Origin: Paracamarosporium sp. OC-R06-R3
Lineage: Eukaryota > Ascomycota > Dothideomycetes > Pleosporales > Didymosphaeriaceae
NCBI GenBank assembly: GCA_019828545.1
Contig: JACVRA010000153.1
Coordinates: forward strand, 338,268-402,267
Direction of reading: 5' to 3'
Length of the DNA stretch: 64,000 bases
The translations under genes were made by a program, and so were the position numbers. How positions within the stretch are numbered: position 1 is the stretch's first letter; each line of letters starts with the position of its first letter. This document shows positions 13,706 through 25,214 of this stretch, one piece after another. The notes below the pieces were generated by a model that worked only from the letters and a program-made list of their open reading frames with translations, made no database searches and was not told the origin of the DNA.

Positions 13706-13867
13706 CCGACTTGACGTATATAGACGCCCTGCTTGAAACATTTGTTAACTGCTGAATTGATTTCTCCGTGTCTCATTTTCTTCTTCTTTTCCGCCTGAGC
13801 TGCGTTTGTCTCCTTCGATCCGTCCTTTGTGCAAAAACATACTTAGCTATTATACACATATTACAGT

Positions 13868-15731
13868 ATGGTTACCATCACAGGCGTTGAGACGAGGGAT
13901 GTGCGGTTTCCCGTAAGTTGGACTCACCAATTACTACTGTGTAGGAGAGTGGATGAGCTAAAGACCGCAGACATCCCTTGACAAGACGGGTTCAGATGCT
14001 ATGAATGCGGCGGGTGACTACTCTGCTGCATATGCCATCTTGAAGACGGATTCCGAGCACCAAGGTCATGGAATGGTATGTTAATAACATATGTTTCATA
14101 TTTTGAAGTATCAGCATTCTTCTCATGTTGTCCCCTCGTCGATCGACGGAGTCGAACGTTGAATTCCTGCCTCTGTCTTCGAGCATGTGCAGTCTCCCTG
14201 CATACACCTTCATATACTCTTCATCTGAATTTCTCCGCACACAGCGTATTTTGTACCTTGCTGAAAAGCTCGTCGTAACGACGAGCATGAGTTTGGGAAA
14301 TCCAAAACAGTTGTGCTAATTCTCTTCCAGACCTTCACAATAGGCCGCGGCAACGAAATCGTCTGCGCCGCCATCGAACATCTTGCAGACCGCATAAAGG
14401 GCCGCACCCTCGACTCGCTTGTAGAAAACTGGGGAAAGACATGGCGCCATCTTGTGAGTGAAATACATTCCAGTTCAATGATACCCATACTGACAAAATC
14501 GCACCAGGTCAACGACTCCCAACTCCGCTGGATCGGCCCCGAAAAGGGCGTCATCCACCTCGCCCTCGGTGCCGTCGTAAACGCCATCTGGGATCTGTGG
14601 GCAAAGACGCTGAACAAGCCCGTCTGGCGCATCGTCGCGGACATGACATCCCAGCAGATCGTCGACCTGATCGATTTCCGATACATCACTGATGCGCTCA
14701 CACCCGAGGAGGCACTCGAGATTTTGACCAAGGCAGAAGCCGGGAAGGAGGGTCGTCTGCAGGAGGCTTTGGAGAGCAAGGCCGTCCCTGCGTACACCAC
14801 TTCCGCCGGCTGGCTCGGCTACGGCCAGGACAAGATGAGGGGTCTCCTTCGTGAAACGCTCGATAAGGGCTACAGGCACTTCAAGCTTAAGGTGGGAGGC
14901 GATGTTGCGGAGGACCGTACACGGTTGGGCATAGCGAGAGAGATTATTGGGTTCGACAAGGGGAACGTGCTCATGGTGGATGCAAACCAAGTGTGGAGCG
15001 TGCCCGAGGCGATCGAGTACATGAAGCAGCTGGCGGAGTTCAAGCCATGGTTCATTGAGGAGCCAACGAGCCCTGATGATGGTATGTCCCTACATTCATT
15101 TAAGTTAAATTTCTTGAGAGACGGATCGAGAAAGTGGTTGCAGAATCCGGCGGAGAATGCTGTAGCTAACGGGTGCATAGTGCTCGGGCACAAGGCCGTC
15201 AGGGACGCGTTGAAGCCGTACGGAATTGGCGTTGCAACGGGCGAGATGTGCCAGAACCGCGTCATGTTCAAGCAATTCCTCGCCGCGGGTGCCATCGACG
15301 TATGTCAGATTGACGCGTGCCGTCTCGGTGGTGTAAACGAGGTCATCGCTGTTTTGTTGATGGCTGCCAAGGTAAGTATTCTAGCATCTTTACTAACTGC
15401 AATGTATACTAAACAATATCAGTTCAACGTCCCCATCGTACCTCATAGCGGTGGTGTCGGTCTACCCGAATACACACAGCATCTCTCGACCATCGATTAC
15501 ATCTGCGTTTCCGCGAAGAAGTCCGTTCTTGAATACGTCGACCACCTGCACGAGCACTTCCACCATCCGTCGGAAATCAGGGATGGATACTATGTCACTC
15601 CCATGAGCCCAGGATACAGTGTTGAGATGAAGCCTGAGAGCATGGACAGGTATTCGTACCCTGGAAAGGAGGGAGTGAGCTGGTGGAAGAGCGAAGAGGC
15701 AAGGCCCATTCTGGAGGGTGAGAAGATCTAG
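13868..15731 (+). CDS. lgd1: L-galactonate dehydratase (enolase superfamily), D-galacturonate pathway
   Basis: The enzyme dehydrates L-galactonate to 2-keto-3-deoxy-L-galactonate, the second step of fungal D-galacturonate (pectin) catabolism. Six exons, 13868-13912, 13971-14075, 14331-14453, 14508-15081, 15181-15371 and 15423-15731, give 448 residues. The sequence strongly resembles Trichoderma reesei LGD1 and Aspergillus GaaB from start (VTITGVETRDVRFP) to end (KGVSWWKS...ILEGEKI). Mandelate-racemase-subgroup residues are visible: the KLK pair at 217-219, metal ligands D249 (MVDANQ), E275 (FIEEP) and E304 (ATGEM), and H354 (VPHSGG). Intron 14076-14330 is 255 bases, long for this genome. The related fuconate dehydratase is the main alternative. 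The stop lies 106 bases from that of the convergent next gene. Confidence 0.92.
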
Positions 15732-15837
15732 AGTGTAGTGATATCCAAGAGTAGGAGAATGTAAAAATCAATTATGAATTGCATTGATCAATAGGACTAT
15801 CCGCATCCACTAACCTTCAGGCCTATCCATGTACCAG

Positions 15838-17176
15838 CTAGCTTTCGGAGCCCATGATCCATTGCACCCGACTAGGGCGATGCGGCTGGGGTTGAGACGG
15901 TGCGGACGATAGCACAGAAGAGAAGCTAGGACTCGGTGCTTTGGAAGGAGCGTTGGATGGAACATTTGAAGGTGCATTGGACGAGGCATGGAAACATTGG
16001 CCATGAGTCGACATCGCTAGGTCCGACATGCTGTTAAATGCACGTGCATGTTGAGCTTGCGCAGTAGCAGGAAGCCAGCCACTGCTTGTGATTCCCTCTC
16101 GGTCCATCAAACGCTGCATAATGTCTTCCTGGATAACCAACAGGTGTTCCAATGCAGCCAACCGTGTATCTTCCTTGGCAGAGCAACAGTGGACGTACGA
16201 GCGACCACTAGGATTGTGTTCGACGATGGCGGCGGCAATCTTGCGAGAAGAGGTATTCCCGAAAGTGACGACGTCTAAAGAACGAGCAGCTCCGTAAATA
16301 GCCCTAGCATTTGCTACAAAATGGTCAGTATAACTCCATTCAACGGTGATGAGTGATAACGCACCTAGGACTCTTGTTTTCGAGCTCTCCAACGAGTCCT
16401 CCGAGGCTGTTTCTTGCATTCGGTGAATCAGTTGGCTCGCTGTCCGCTCCAGTTTGAGGCTCTCGTACGAGCTCTTGCTGTTCTTCATGTCCTTGAACGT
16501 CTCGATCATGTTCTGTTGCGCTGAGCCCTTCACTACCCGTAACGATCACCTTAAATTGCGTCTTCTTGTTTGAAGGCTCCCAATGCTTCCAACCAGTAAG
16601 TCTCCAAGCGAAACGTTTTAGTTCGTCTCGCCAAGTTTTCTTCAACGTTCTCGGACAAAAGCGCTGACGTTTCAATTTGTGTTCTTTGCGTCTGCGTTCC
16701 TTCCTGCGAAACTTTTCCTTGCGCTGCCACTCGAGATAGGGCTTCACAAGGTCGTATTCCTGCCTTAGGTGTTTCCACCAAGGCTGATGATAGTCCCAAG
16801 GATGTGTAGGGAAGAGAAGGGCAGGGTCGACGCCACAATGATGGCAGCGCGTATTACTATACAGTCCGACTGAGGCAGGAATACTATGTACCGTGCTGTG
16901 AGAATGTACAGGAGGATGGTCGTAAGGATGCCAGTGTCGAGAAAACGTGGCAGAAGATCGTAGGGCGTATAAACCAATATCAGGTTGGCGTAGCGAAATA
17001 GGGGGTGAAAGGAGCGGTCTAGGGTCGGATTCTGAGGGGATAGTGGAAAGGTGGGCGGCTAGATGTGGGGATAATGCCGACTTCTGAGAGCGAGGGGAAG
17101 CCACGCTTGAGACGCTTCTTGTCGACGCGTGCCGCGAAAGAGAATCCCTCGATTGTCGGGGCGATCGATGGTCCAT
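15838..17176 (-). CDS. Unrecognised 425-residue protein with a very basic central region
   Basis: I do not recognise the family. Two exons, 17176-16365 and 16303-15838, are joined by an intron with a GTGCGT donor, an ACTGAC branch site and a GCTAG acceptor. This joins two long overlapping open frames in register as ...SPRAIYGAARSL. The N-terminal 110 residues are Ser/Arg/His-rich and look disordered. The middle has one CxxC pair (RCHHCGVDP) and a Trp/Lys/Arg-rich stretch (WQRKEKFRRKERRRKEHKLK), possibly a nuclear localisation or nucleic-acid-binding segment. The C-terminus holds short S-N/K-A/V-P repeats (SSNAPSNVPSNAPSKAPS). An alternative acceptor (TTTTGTAG) would break the frame. Confidence is moderate for a gene, low for the exact junction. 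Confidence 0.6.
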
Positions 17177-18677
17177 TGCTCTGTTTGTTGGGGGCGGTGG
17201 CCCGCAAAGAGTGGTATGGACGCAATGGTGATAGCGATGCCGGAGCTGAGAACGTGCGACGATATCTGAGGCGGGTGCCCCAGCTATAGGGTGAAAGAGT
17301 TGGCATCATATGACCGTTCTTTCTATGAGATTCACGGCTGTCATGTGTTGCGGAAGGCACGCACGTCACCACCTAGCCCGCCCGCTCCTTCTGTCTGTAT
17401 CTTTCACTGACTGGACGTCAACAACAACGCACATTCCCCATTCTATTATCAGAACATACGACTATACTCCCTCAGTCTTTTGCAAGTATATAAACGTTCA
17501 GTTTCAAAGATCTATCAGCAATCGACTCATCGAGTGGCGCACCAGGATAGGGCCTAAGATTCCGCAGACCAACAACCTGGGTAAAACGAGGACGTGAGTT
17601 CGAACCTGCTGGTGGTCGGGCGAGATGTGGTCTGCCTGCAATCCCACCCTCCAAAAAAACATTGGCAAAGCCTCTAAGTTTCATACAAAGCGTATGTTTT
17701 TGCCACTTTTCATAGTGTTGCTTTCCCGCACCATCCTGCCTTTTTATGCCTATCCATACATGTATATGTTTGGGTTTTTTATCTAGACAGAAATCAGTGT
17801 AAGTAAGTTTTAAATGTGATTTAAAGTTGCAAGGCTTCCTCCTTGTACACGGTTTTGTCTTTCGCATTCCGGCAAAATGACCCCTTGAGAAAGGTATGTC
17901 ATGGTCCCACAACTCAACCGATATCCATGATAGAACTGAACTGACTACCATATCTTTAAATCTTCGTCCAACTTCAAGAACCCACCTTAGGATCGCCAGC
18001 CATACCTACGACATCGTCGGCTCCCTGTTACTCTTCCAAATTCAACCTCGCCAGTCAAAATATACTCTCTATACACGCCCACATTTTTTCGTGCCGCTGG
18101 TATTGCGGTCTCCACACTAATATATGTTTCGCTATTTATTCTACTACCGCTTTGCAACATGTTTCTACGTCTACTAACGTCTGGCTTGTTGTACTCTTGG
18201 GTGCGATAGGGGGCGTCGTGGCACCATGGGTTTGCTATCGATTCTTATGGTACCGAAATGTAAGGGCGCTGAGATGACGGGCTGTAAAAAAGCTTGGTGG
18301 TCCTGTAGGATACACAGCACTCTGCTTTGAAGATGACGATGGTTGTCAGAATACATGACCAGCGATCACGGAGGGAGGTATAAAAGCATGTGAGCCATGA
18401 ACCATTTTTCCATTATTCAAAGGCATTACCAATACTACATAACGTCGTTCCCTGCTACTGCCACAGCAGCCTCACCACTCGACAATCGTCGAGTCAACGA
18501 CAACATTTCCCACCCTCTTTCCCTCCCCACATCATACAGAAGCCGCCATAGCAGCACATGCAAAGCACGCACATATACAAATTCCATCACCGAGGTATCA
18601 ATCAGCCGACCAACGCCAATGCTCATGAAATCGTGAAAACAAAACATTACAAACCTTTTCGTCGCCAGAGCGCGACC
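17177..18677. other. Intergenic region; no supported gene
   Basis: The left part is the promoter of the unrecognised minus-strand gene. A tRNA-like TTCGAAC heptamer occurs near 17600, but I could not fold a cloverleaf around it on either strand. A TATAAAAG box lies at 18379-18386 on the plus strand with only a 79-codon frame after it. The right end is probably the 3' untranslated region of the chitin synthase gene. Confidence 0.4.
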
Positions 18678-21600
18678 TTACTTACCCAAGCTGCTCCCGC
18701 CCCACGAGCTCGGCGTCCAACTGCTGACTTTACTTGAAATGGCGCTGCCGCTCCACCAGCTACTTCCTCCGTTGCGCCAGCCCTTGCCGAATTTCTTCTT
18801 CCCGCCACCCAGGCCGGTCCTGGACTCCATCTTATCTTCCCACTTGAGCTTCGTCTCCATGATCGAATGAATGGAGTTGATAATGAGGAAGGAGGTGGAT
18901 CCAACGGCGCGGAAAACGGCGAGAGCAGCAACAGCCCACAAGATGAATTTGAGGTAGAAGTTGGACGATATGTGCTCGCCACTGTATGCTTCCGAGACCG
19001 CCATGGCGAGAGTAGCATTGGAGATGAGCCACACGACGACCATGTATGTACGCACGGCGCGGTAGTAATCTTCCTGAGCTTGTACTTCATCGAGACCGGG
19101 CTTGTCGATTTCAATGCGGTCGCGCAGGTTGCGTAGAGCTTCGTCATAGCCGGAGTCAATGTCTAGTTGCTCCGACGGCATTTCAAGCTCAACGACATTG
19201 CCCTTTTTTGCTTTGGCATCACCTAGGTCCGTCTTTGCGACATTGTCACCTTTCGTACCCCATGTGATGTCGTGCGTGTTGCAGAAGGCGTACACTTGCA
19301 ATGTGCAGATGTAACTAGGCAGGAGCGCGAAGTACTGAGCCGAAGAAGTAAACATGTGCCAGGGATCTAGGTACATGAAGGACATCAGGAAGTACAAGCC
19401 GACTGTTGTTGCGGTCGAAATGATCAAGTTGGTGAAGACATTATTACCGAGTGTCTTTGGCTGTTTTGGATCTCGCAGCTGTTTGACGACGATGAAGATC
19501 GAGGCGAACGTAGTATACGCCATGATGACACAGTACGCAATCATACTCCACAAGAACATCTTCTTCGCTCCTTGCGGTCGGTTACCCATGGATAAGATGA
19601 ATTGCATGCAAATCAATAGCACACAGGTGTATCGTAGGATGATGAAGATGTATTTGGCGATGTTGTGGCCGAAGGGGTCGTAGTTCTTATCGCTAAGTGA
19701 ACCTGCGACGAAGAAGAAGGTGAGGTAGAAGTTGGCCAGGGAGAAGAAGGTAAACATGAGTTGAACAAATTGATAGACGAATTCGATATGAAGCAGGATC
19801 TTGCGCCAGATGGTGTGATCGGTCGCCCAGACTTGCTTGAAGTGGAGTAACGAGTAGACAGCCGCGAAAAAGGCACCGTTGAGCCAACGACGACGCTGTG
19901 AAATGAACTCAGGAACAGCATCTGCATGTGTTAGCATTGTGACCAAAAATAAACACGTTGCTATAGGATAACTTACCAGGCACATCGGTCTCACCCGTGG
20001 CTGCTTTCACATACTTCAAGACCCACTGTTCACTGCGTTTCGCCACCAACTCCCAACATAAGATACGATCTTCGGCGAGATACATGTTGGCAGTGAAGAC
20101 GTCGGCGTCCTGACCATGCAATGTCTCGCCCTTGAAGTACTGGCTCAGTGGACCGTGGCCAGTGTGATCGTTTTGTAGAGCGATGTATCGATATGCTGAC
20201 AGCGCACCTGGCAAGACTGTGATATAACCAAAGACTGATTCGAGTGGTTTGTCGAGAATGTTGGACATCTTGTACTCAAAATTTTGCGAGGCGACCAATG
20301 GATTGAGTAGGCCGAGCCAGCCTTTGCCCTTACCAGCTTTGATCTCGCCAGCAGCACCGGCAACAGAAGAGTCGTTATCAAAAGTTTTCCATAGATGATA
20401 CAATGACTTCGGACCGGGTTTGGTTCCAACATCAAGAAGGATGCATACGTTAGGGTTGAGCGCTCGACCAAAGGCGTTGAAGAACCATCGATGTGAGTTG
20501 AGCTTCTTCTGGTTGCGCTCCTTCATGCAAAAGATCATCTGCACGGGAACAATGCCTTTCTCAGCTCCCTTAAACTTAAGATCGGAATCCAGAGAGACTT
20601 GGGTAGTATATTCGTAAACGTGCGCAGTGACCTCACGCTGGTTAACGTGGTTCTTTGCAATGCCCTTCTGGAAGCAGCCCATGGCAGCTAGAGCGTCCAA
20701 TGTCCGAGGATGGACCTTCTGACGGCCATCTGAGATGATACAAACAACAATCTTTTGCCATCCATCCTTGCCCCAGGTTCGTGATCTCGTTCGGGAACAG
20801 AAGTGGCTGATGTTACGCATGACGCCATGCATCGTTCGAGTGAAATCGATTTCGTTCTCATTGTACATGGTGATACAGATGAAAAGCTCTGTCTCGCGCG
20901 TTGTCGTGCCAATATTCTGCCGTAGCTTGTACCCTCGGTCCACAAAGTCATCCGGATCGCAAGTTACAGCCGTGTAACGCATGTGTGTGAACTCTATATC
21001 GTCTCGTCGCGGCAGGAAGCTGTAAAGGATGGTCGGGATCTTGCACTCCAAGATGAGCTCACCATTGATGAGTCGAACTTCCTTCTTCGTCATGACTGCA
21101 TCTCGCGCCCCTCGTCTCGGCTGCGCAGTCTCGGGTGCTGGACCATAATGATCGATCTTCTCATCCATATCCGTGTAGTCATCAGTGATAGTTTCCTCGG
21201 TCATGTACGAGTCTCTTGAGTTCAATTCAGGCCGGTCGTCGCTATACTCGGTGAAAGGATCATCGTCGTTGATTGGTATCGAGCTGAGATCGAGGGTCGC
21301 ATTTGAGTCGCGCGAAATGGGTCTGCCGCCAGCGAACAGCGGTGCTGGAGGCAGTGGCCGCGTAGGGCTGCCTGGTCGCCCGCCATACCTTGACGATGGC
21401 GTGCCCGGCCGCGGACTGCCATTAAGGTCTGCAGGCTCGTATGAGTTTGTGGATGCCGGTGGTCGTGCGTAGTCTGCAGATGTGCGTATGGGCGAGTATG
21501 GCCGCCCTGGAACGGCGCGCTCGGGGGAGATTGGGCGTCGATAGGGTATGTAGGATGGAGAGTCCTCGCCGGGAGGAGGCATGTTCGGCGCAGTGTCAAG

Positions 21601-22285
21601 CACTGAAGGCGCCCTAGAGAGTGGTAAGGAGGACATCGAGGGCTGATAGGCTCGAGCCACGGGCGATGGTGGCCTACGGGTGTCATACAATGGTAAGCCT
21701 GGTTCCTGCTGCTTCTTTGTGGGAGAGAGGCGGTCCACGAGCCGCGTCTTGATCGACTTGCGCTTCAGCGTCTGCGGCACCGGGTTCGCAGTGGTCGAGG
21801 ACGAGCTCAGCGCCGCATCGGCCTCGCGCAAGAGGTCGACAATGCCGGCCTCAGCGGCGGCCTGGTCGCCCACCTCGGAGCGCGTGAGCTTGTCGCCCAG
21901 CGTGCCGGCGGTGCTACCCATGGTCGAGAGCAGCGAAGCTGATTCTGATTTCTGGGGTTTTCTGCGCACGCAGGATGGAATGAGTTTGGGAAGAGAAGCG
22001 GAATGTAGGAAACAAGTGATACTCACGATACATAACTCTGTGTATCGTCGGCGTGGGTCAACAGGCGCATCGTCGACCCTCCTTGCAGATGGCTCGGCGA
22101 CGGCTCGTCGTCGTCGTACGCAGGCGGGCGCCCGTACGCATACCCGCCTGGTGTTGCGGGTCCGTCCATCAGCTGGTTTTGCGCTGTTTCTGCGCCGCTG
22201 TACCGCGCAAGTGGCTCCGTGTCGTCAACGAATTGATTAGGTAGCGTATAGTCTGGAGAAGAATGCGAATTGTATGCTCGGGATA
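18678..22285 (-). CDS. Chitin synthase, division 1 (class I-like); 5' end incomplete
   Basis: An integral membrane GT2 glycosyltransferase that polymerises UDP-GlcNAc into cell-wall chitin. Coding exons: from about 22285 to 22027, 21961-19977 and 19921-18678, with introns at 21962-22026 and 19922-19976. Restoring the 5' exon gives [20 protein letters not shown], then ...[15 protein letters not shown]. The disordered Pro/Ser-rich N-terminal domain is followed by the catalytic core: [35 protein letters not shown], the EDR motif ([10 protein letters not shown]) and QRRRW ([11 protein letters not shown]). Several transmembrane segments follow. The sequence [19 protein letters not shown] fits class I better than class II or III. 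I could not place the first exon; the frame is supported at least to about 22285, and the start probably lies within 22290-22600. Confidence 0.93.
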
Positions 22286-23058
22286 CTAGCCGTCGTTCTA
22301 GAGCGAACGCTGCGGCGGAGGCTCCGGCAGCGTGGGGCGTGTTTGGGTATACTCTGTTTCCACGGCAACGACCCGGCGGCGTCGCACGGCCGTCTTTACC
22401 TGCATGCGCCCCAACGCCATCTCCAGTTTTCGCCGCAGCGCGCTACGTCTCAGGAGAACACCCGGGGAACATGATTCGGTTCCACATGTGTCCAAAATTA
22501 AGTATGAGCCACGTCTGACTACGTACGACAGTGCAACGGTGTTGCTAGGCACTCTCAGGAGGCCGTCCCACCGATGGTCTGTCCCGAAAGCGCACATCGT
22601 AAAGTAGTGCGCCCAGAAAACAGACTCGATGCCCCCGACTAGTTCTCAAGTGCTATATAGTAATATTTTCCCCTTCACACTACGCCGGTCTTGGAGGACT
22701 CGGTGGTTGATAGATTCCGTTGTTGCGAGGGCACTGTATTGGGTGTAGCTCGGTAAATCCTTCTCACAACATCCTTCCGGACGACCACGGATGAGTTGTC
22801 CGTTGTTACGCGTCTGTTGTCATGTTGCATTTTGTTGTCGTCAATCCCTAGCATATGTTTTGCACTTACGAAAGTCGGGATTTTATCAACCAAATCTTGA
22901 TCCATTTCCTACCAATTGACCAGTATGGGATTATGGAGGCCGGAGCTCACAGCAGGTCACCAGCGTCGCCATTAACCCATACAATACCGCTTAAGTGATC
23001 TGAGGAAACAAGAGCAAATTTGGATAAAATATTAGACTGCCTTTCTTAAGAAACTCAC
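22286..23058. other. Chitin synthase 5' region and intergenic sequence
   Basis: The chitin synthase start exon and promoter should lie in 22286-22650. A good donor (ATGCAG followed by GTAAAG, minus strand, near 22405) is present but does not fit in phase with the next exon. From 22650 to 23058 there are exon-like scraps on the minus strand that may continue the doubtful gene described next. Confidence 0.35.
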
Positions 23059-23798
23059 GAGTTGTCTTCAGGATCCAACATTCCGACTCCCACAGTTGTT
23101 GGCTCAGCGCGAACAAACCCCTGAAAATATTCTAGGGGCCCACCCTCAGAGCCTGCGAACATCGATGGGTCACCGGAATTGTCTTTCGAGTTACAGAACG
23201 CACATGAGCCTACTCTGAAATCGCGAAACCTACAACGTCCCTGTAAACCTTCTGTAGGCTTCTGAGTAAGTCTACCTCGGGTTTCTCCGCAGAGCCGCTA
23301 CCAACCATGTTGTTGCGAGCCATTATCCTCACGAGTATCGAATCTTCCTAGTGGGTCGAAGTCATTGAGCGTTGAATAATGGATTTCGTCGATCCACCAT
23401 TGGGTCTTTGGGATTTCTGCCAGGGGTTAGTACTCAAATGGGTAGAGGATTGAATCAGAGCGACTTTCCTTAGGACTAAGGTCTGCAATGAAAGCTCTCT
23501 GGCATTTTTCGAGATGACCTCCTTTCAATATAATCCGTTGGCCCTGCACTTTTGTTTCCAGAAACAGCACAGCAAAATTAGAATTCTGGGGAAAGCCTAT
23601 ACGAGCATCACCAAATATAGCATCGTCACATATTGAACATACAGGTTCATTTATATTCGGTTGACTCCGATTATCGTCGTAAAGTAATCGTTCGTATACA
23701 GCCTTCCTGCGCAGAATGCATTCTAGGGCAAATGTCCGCTTGGATATTAATCTTTGGCCCTGGAAGTGCAAGCGAGTACTGGGGTCCTTCGAATTGAG
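23059..23798 (-). pseudogene. Doubtful or decaying fungal gene with interrupted reading frame
   Basis: One minus-strand frame stays protein-like over 740 bases but contains TAA at 23427-23429 and TAG at 23298-23300. Legible parts are CILRRKAVYERLLYDD, PVCSICDDAIFGDARIGF, TQWWIDEIHYSTLNDFDPLG and SCAFCNSKDNSGDP, ending at a good donor (GTGAGT at 23058). The TAA lies inside TACTAAC followed by a CAG acceptor, so it may belong to a 48-base intron rather than be a lesion. The TAG has no such easy explanation, and the next exon seems out of phase. CxxC pairs hint at a metal-binding fold, but I do not recognise the family. Either a pseudogene or a multi-exon gene I could not resolve. Confidence 0.35.
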
Positions 23799-24107
23799 CT
23801 AGTCGTCTGGCCGATTTGGTCAGCCGATAGGGGTGCACATGGCCATTCTATGTTTCCGTGTTACTCGAACAATAACCACGACCCAAAATGCCAATAGATC
23901 GTTCACTAGATAAACGATCCTCAATCTCTTAAAAAAGCACTTACAATAGTTTCAATGGTCACGCAATCCATGTGCCATGCAACAAGAAGGTTCCCTCTCC
24001 ATATCGCGTCGATTGGTAATCTATATTGCTGAGGCTGCACAACTCAAAAGAACACGGCTCTTTCGTGGCCTCTTACCCCTCCATCAGCAATTACTATACG
24101 GTTCGAC

Positions 24108-25214
24108 ATGAAGTTCTCCGCTGTAGGTCTGCTTGTTTGTGTAGGTGTAGTAGCTAGCTCACCCCTTACGCCACCAAAGCTAGGTAAGTGTTCTTTTTGA
24201 AAGAGGGGACATGTTAATGCAACTGAGTGAAATAATGCAATGATTTCATTTTCTCAAGGCTAGTCACTCAAGCACTAACCACAGGTTCTAGTTTTGCCAC
24301 TGCAGGAGAGTGACCCTACTCCGACATCAGCATTCCTACTGCTGCAACTGTTCAATTGGCTCCAAAGTCTCTAGCCAACCAGGAATCAAAGCCAAGAATC
24401 AAGTTACCCATCATCCTGAATTCTGGGAAGTTTACTCTTCCAAGCTGGTGGCTCAAGAGACCGAATGTATGTTGCAGCCGTTTCTGACACCTCGACACCA
24501 TCGACTCGAATTGTGCCTCCTACCTCAGCAACGCCAACGACCATCCCGATCAGATCTGCACCTATTGTCCTTTTCACTACGTCAAACTTGGTCGCTTCTT
24601 CTTCTACAAACCTTACTGGAATTAGCGGGTTTATTGCGAACTTCACCTCCTTCACTCGTGCCCATCAAGTCGCCCCCTCATTAGCGACTACCCCAGCAAC
24701 TTCTGTAGTTGTTGCTCTATCTACTACACTTACCTTCAATATCACTGCTGCTACTAGTAACTCGTTCCCCCCAGTTGGAAACCCCACGGGTCCCTTTCCG
24801 ACAGCTACAACGATCAGCCCTTCCCCTACCACGTCCACCACAACATCGGTCCCTACGCCTAAGCCTTCAGTCTTTGTCATATACCATGGACACCCTGCAG
24901 TCACTGTAAATCCTTCGCCTGCTCAGCTCCTAACCTTCATTAAAAGACTCAACCTAGCAGTCGTACGCCTTGCTAAAGGAGTCAATGGTAGGATCGATGC
25001 TGATGCCGCTTCCATCCAAGGCAACATTACACGCTTGAGTGATAGCTTGAGCGATCTTGAAGAAAAGGTACGGAACACTGTTGATTATCGCCTTGATTAT
25101 CTTAAAGGAGAGGTCCTGGACACCGTTAACGAGCGCCTTTATCTTCTCGATGAAGGGTTCTCACGCTTGAACAATGTGGTCATGGAGCTTTATAAGGCTA
25201 AGTCGGACCCGTAG
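24108..25214 (+). CDS. Putative secreted Ser/Thr-rich coiled-coil protein
   Basis: Family not recognised. Exon 1 (24108-24183) encodes a signal peptide, MKFSAVGLLVCVGVVASS. The best frame-keeping model uses the GTAAGT donor at 24184 and an acceptor after a pyrimidine-rich stretch at 24444, a 261-base intron, giving 281 residues. An earlier acceptor (ACCACAG at 24284) looks better but leads to a TGA at 24311. The mature protein begins with about 120 residues rich in Thr, Ser, Pro and Ala, like a heavily O-glycosylated linker. It continues with a helical heptad-like region (SLSDLEEKVRNTVDYRL, then LDTVNERLYLLDEGFSRLN). It stops at TAG 25212, beyond which the same frame remains open (next entry). 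A candidate secreted or wall-associated protein; the gene model is uncertain. Confidence 0.45.

Larger units (their letters stand above)
12922..13867 (+). promoter_or_regulatory. Promoter region of the L-galactonate dehydratase gene
   Basis: The first 300 bases are 3' flank of the splicing gene. The second half holds a TATATA box at 13717-13722, 146 bases before the start codon, and several sites that fit regulation of pectin catabolism (next entries). A GCGGGG hexamer at 13647-13652 fits the loose SYGGRG consensus for the carbon catabolite repressor CreA, but that consensus occurs often by chance. Confidence 0.5.

Noticed and set aside
17560..17640. TTCGAAC heptamer suggesting the T-loop of a tRNA gene
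   Set aside because: A partial acceptor-like pairing (GACCAAC with GGTGGTC) encloses only about 50 bases. The T stem does not pair, and no D or anticodon arm could be found on either strand.
24285..24313. Second exon of the secreted Ser/Thr-rich protein starting at 24285
   Set aside because: The acceptor looks good but the frame meets TGA at 24311 after eight codons. The acceptor at 24444 keeps the long frame open.
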